Translations under genes and position numbers: made by a program | Shown: piece after piece, positions 5,599 to 6,913 of the stretch | How the letters are laid out: every line of letters starts with the position of its first letter | Numbering within the stretch: position 1 is the stretch's first letter | The notes under the pieces: generated by a model | The model's database searches: none | Told to the model about the DNA's origin: nothing | Seen by the model: the letters and a program-made list of their open reading frames with translations, nothing else | Source of the DNA: an uncultured bacterium | GTDB taxonomy: Bacteria > Hydrothermota > Tepidihabitantia > Tepidihabitantales > Tepidihabitantaceae | Assembly: GCA_937139435.1 (NCBI GenBank) | Contig: CAKZPX010000306.1 | Location: 1 to 6,913, forward strand | Direction of reading: 5' to 3' | Length of the DNA: 6,913 nucleotides

Positions 5599-6483
5599 TC
5601 AGTGTTCAATGGTAGCGAGACAGTGTTCCCGGAACTTTGCCTGAAGGTGTCGGGTGAGCGGACCGGGTTGACCGTTGCCAATCGGACGGTTGTTAACGGC
5701 GATTACCGGTACTACCTCCCAGGTGGTGCTGGTAACAAACAGTTCATCCAGCTCGTAAACGCTGTCGGCACTGATTGCTGTTTCCTGCACTGGCAGTTTG
5801 AGCCGTTGACACAGTTCTAAAAGTACAATGCGGGTGACGCCGGGCAGGATGTGGTTGTTTAAAGGGTGGGTGAGGATGATGCCATCTTTGACACCAAACA
5901 GGTTGGTGTGGGTGCCCTCGGTAATTAAACCGTTCCGGACAAAGAGCGCCTCTTCGGCACCCGCATCTGCCGCACTCTGACGGGCAAGCACACTTGCCAG
6001 CAGTCCGATGGATTTAATGTCACAGCGCTGCCAGCGGATGTCAGGCACGGTGATGACCCTGATGCCGGTGCTCTGTTCCCGAACCGGCGGGGTTATCGGG
6101 GTTACCGATACATAAAGTGTAGGAAGGGTCGGCGGCGCCGGGAAAAGCAGGTTGCGGGGTGCAGTGCCCCGGGTTGCCTGGATGTAGAAGAAGGCATCGT
6201 TTTCCTTCAGGTCGTTGCGCTGGAGTAGTTCGGTGCAGATCTGTTTGAGATTGTGCCGGTCCGGCAGGTTGATGCGCACCGCCTGGAGGCTGCGCTGGAA
6301 TCGTTGCAGATGCTCGGTCATCCGGAAGAGTTTGCCTGCATAGGTGCGGACAGCCTCATACACGCCGTCAGCAAAGTAAAAGCCCCGGTCATCAGGTGAG
6401 ATCCGCACCTGCGTCCTGGGCAGAATTGCGCCGGCAGGATAGTCAGAAGAACGGATATAGCAGAAGTCAGGATAATTATTCAT
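5599..6483 (-). CDS. dat: D-amino-acid transaminase (D-alanine aminotransferase), PLP fold type IV
   Basis: Product of 294 aa, the family's length. It exchanges amino groups between D-alanine and 2-oxoglutarate to give D-glutamate, a peptidoglycan precursor, in the cytoplasm. Family blocks: SPDDRGFYFADGVYEAVRTY (29-48), KLFRMTEHLQRF (51-62), QATRGTAPRNLLFP (102-115), DIRWQRCDIKSIGLL (148-162, Lys157 expected to bind PLP), LITEGTHTNLF (186-196, Glu189), HPLNNHILPGVTR (206-218) and TSTTWEVVPV (251-260). DIRWxRCDIKS and HPxNxxILxGxTR separate this subgroup from branched-chain aminotransferases and aminodeoxychorismate lyase. The ATG at 6483 is chosen over a TTG at 6519, which coincides with a -35 element. 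No Shine-Dalgarno is present. The gene is probably monocistronic or weakly linked to the operon 55 bp downstream. Confidence 0.92.
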   Translation of the reverse strand: MNNYPDFCYIRSSDYPAGAILPRTQVRISPDDRGFYFADGVYEAVRTYAGKLFRMTEHLQRFQRSLQAVRINLPDRHNLKQICTELLQRNDLKENDAFFYIQATRGTAPRNLLFPAPPTLPTLYVSVTPITPPVREQSTGIRVITVPDIRWQRCDIKSIGLLASVLARQSAADAGAEEALFVRNGLITEGTHTNLFGVKDGIILTHPLNNHILPGVTRIVLLELCQRLKLPVQETAISADSVYELDELFVTSTTWEVVPVIAVNNRPIGNGQPGPLTRHLQAKFREHCLATIEH

Positions 6484-6491
6484 TGCGTTAT

Positions 6492-6519
6492 AATTTATGC
6501 TGGTAAAAATTAAAGTCAA
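6492..6519 (-). promoter_or_regulatory. Sigma-70-type promoter for the D-amino-acid transaminase
   Basis: TTGACT (6519-6514) and TAAATT (6497-6492) are 16 nt apart on the minus strand. The predicted +1 is near 6485, 2 nt before the ATG at 6483, in AT-rich sequence without a Shine-Dalgarno. TATAAC at 6492-6487 is an alternative -10 with a poor 21-nt spacer. Confidence 0.55.
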
Positions 6520-6538
6520 TATTAGGGGCAGGAAATGT

Positions 6539-6566
6539 TTGCCTGAGGGCAGGGGCTGGTTATCCT
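6539..6566 (+). promoter_or_regulatory. Possible promoter for the UPF0282 metallo-hydrolase gene
   Basis: TTGCCT (6539-6544) and TATCCT (6561-6566) are 16 nt apart; each matches four of six consensus bases. The predicted +1 is A6573, the first base of the ATG. This is the weakest of the three promoters and rests partly on the shared spacing. Confidence 0.35.
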
Positions 6567-6572
6567 GATGTG

Positions 6573-6913
6573 ATGGAGATAAGGATTATTGCGGTAGAGT
6601 CCTTCGGTGTCCGGAGTATGTGCTGTGTGGTTGAAACCGCCAGCAGAAGGGTGGTGATTGACCCGGGAGTGGCGCTGGCACCGTTGCGTTCTGGACTGCC
6701 ACCCCATCCTTTAGAGTTAAAGCGGGCAGCGGAGTTACGGGCGCTGGTCCTGGCAGAAGTGCCAGAGGCAACCGACATTGTTATCAGCCACTTTCATGGC
6801 GATCATGCGCCACTTTTAAACCCTGACCAGTCCCAGATCCCGTTGCAGGATTTTGTCACCCGGCTCGGGTCGGCCCGCGTCTGGATAAAGAGCCGGCAGG
6901 GTAATACCAGGTT
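6573..6913 (+). CDS. UPF0282-family metallo-beta-lactamase-fold protein, N-terminal part (runs off the window)
   Basis: The first 113 residues are present; the gene continues past the window end. Blocks recognised from the UPF0282 family, which is known mainly from archaea: ESFGVRSMCCVVET (9-22), VVIDPGVALAPLRSGLPPHP (27-46) and DIVISHFHGDHAP (68-80). HFHGDH (73-78) is the HxHxDH metal-binding motif of metallo-beta-lactamase-fold hydrolases, so a zinc- or iron-dependent hydrolase is likely; the substrate is unknown. The ATG at 6573 places the family start correctly; an in-frame GTG directly before it (6570) is possible. No Shine-Dalgarno is in range. It is divergent from the transaminase across 89 bp. 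Confidence 0.8.
   Translation, partial: MEIRIIAVESFGVRSMCCVVETASRRVVIDPGVALAPLRSGLPPHPLELKRAAELRALVLAEVPEATDIVISHFHGDHAPLLNPDQSQIPLQDFVTRLGSARVWIKSRQGNTR

Noticed and set aside
5520..5601. TGA stop of the transaminase as a selenocysteine codon, considered because selC is nearby
   Set aside because: The D-amino-acid transaminase C terminus is already complete, the read-through sequence resembles no known domain, and no clear SECIS-like hairpin follows.
6522..6778. Minus-strand open frames opposite the UPF0282 gene
   Set aside because: They are antisense to a recognised conserved gene and show low-complexity Thr/Ser/Pro compositions.

Overview
The window looks like a compact bacterial chromosome segment of moderate GC, with seven protein genes and the 3' end of a tRNA gene. 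A porin-like outer-membrane barrel and a secreted protein with a FlgD/sorting-like C-terminal domain point to a diderm bacterium. That combination, with an archaeal-type UPF0282 metallo-hydrolase, would fit an FCB-related or candidate-phylum lineage such as WOR-3, but the lineage is inference. No mobile element, CRISPR array or defence cassette is visible.

Layout. Positions 1-55 (+) hold the 3' part of a type II tRNA whose 8-nt acceptor strand, long variable arm and encoded GCCA end indicate selenocysteine tRNA (selC). Twenty-two bases downstream starts a phosphate-selective-porin-like gene (78-1052, +). Its stop overlaps that of a convergent gene by 4 nt. From 5543 down to 1049 the minus strand carries a tightly packed run of five genes: a secreted seven-bladed FG-GAP/VCBS propeller protein, biotin-protein ligase (birA), type III pantothenate kinase (coaX), a NYN/LabA-like putative nuclease, and tsaB of the t6A tRNA modification pathway. 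Gaps are 9 and 13 bp and overlaps 4 and 8 bp, so this reads as one operon. Upstream on the same strand is D-amino-acid transaminase (5599-6483). Beyond an 89-bp divergent intergenic region, a UPF0282-type metallo-beta-lactamase-fold gene (6573 onwards, +) runs off the window.

How the genes relate. BirA and CoaX both serve cofactor metabolism (biotinylation of carboxylases; the first step of CoA synthesis). TsaB belongs to tRNA A37 modification, and the transaminase supplies D-glutamate/D-alanine for peptidoglycan. The porin and propeller proteins are envelope or secreted proteins. The most notable points are: a CoaX that has lost the normally invariant first catalytic Asp (Leu6); start codons of the three promoter-proximal genes sitting almost exactly at the predicted transcription start with no Shine-Dalgarno (putative leaderless mRNAs), while four of the five other start sites have clear Shine-Dalgarno sequences; and the selC-porin junction, which lacks an obvious promoter or terminator.
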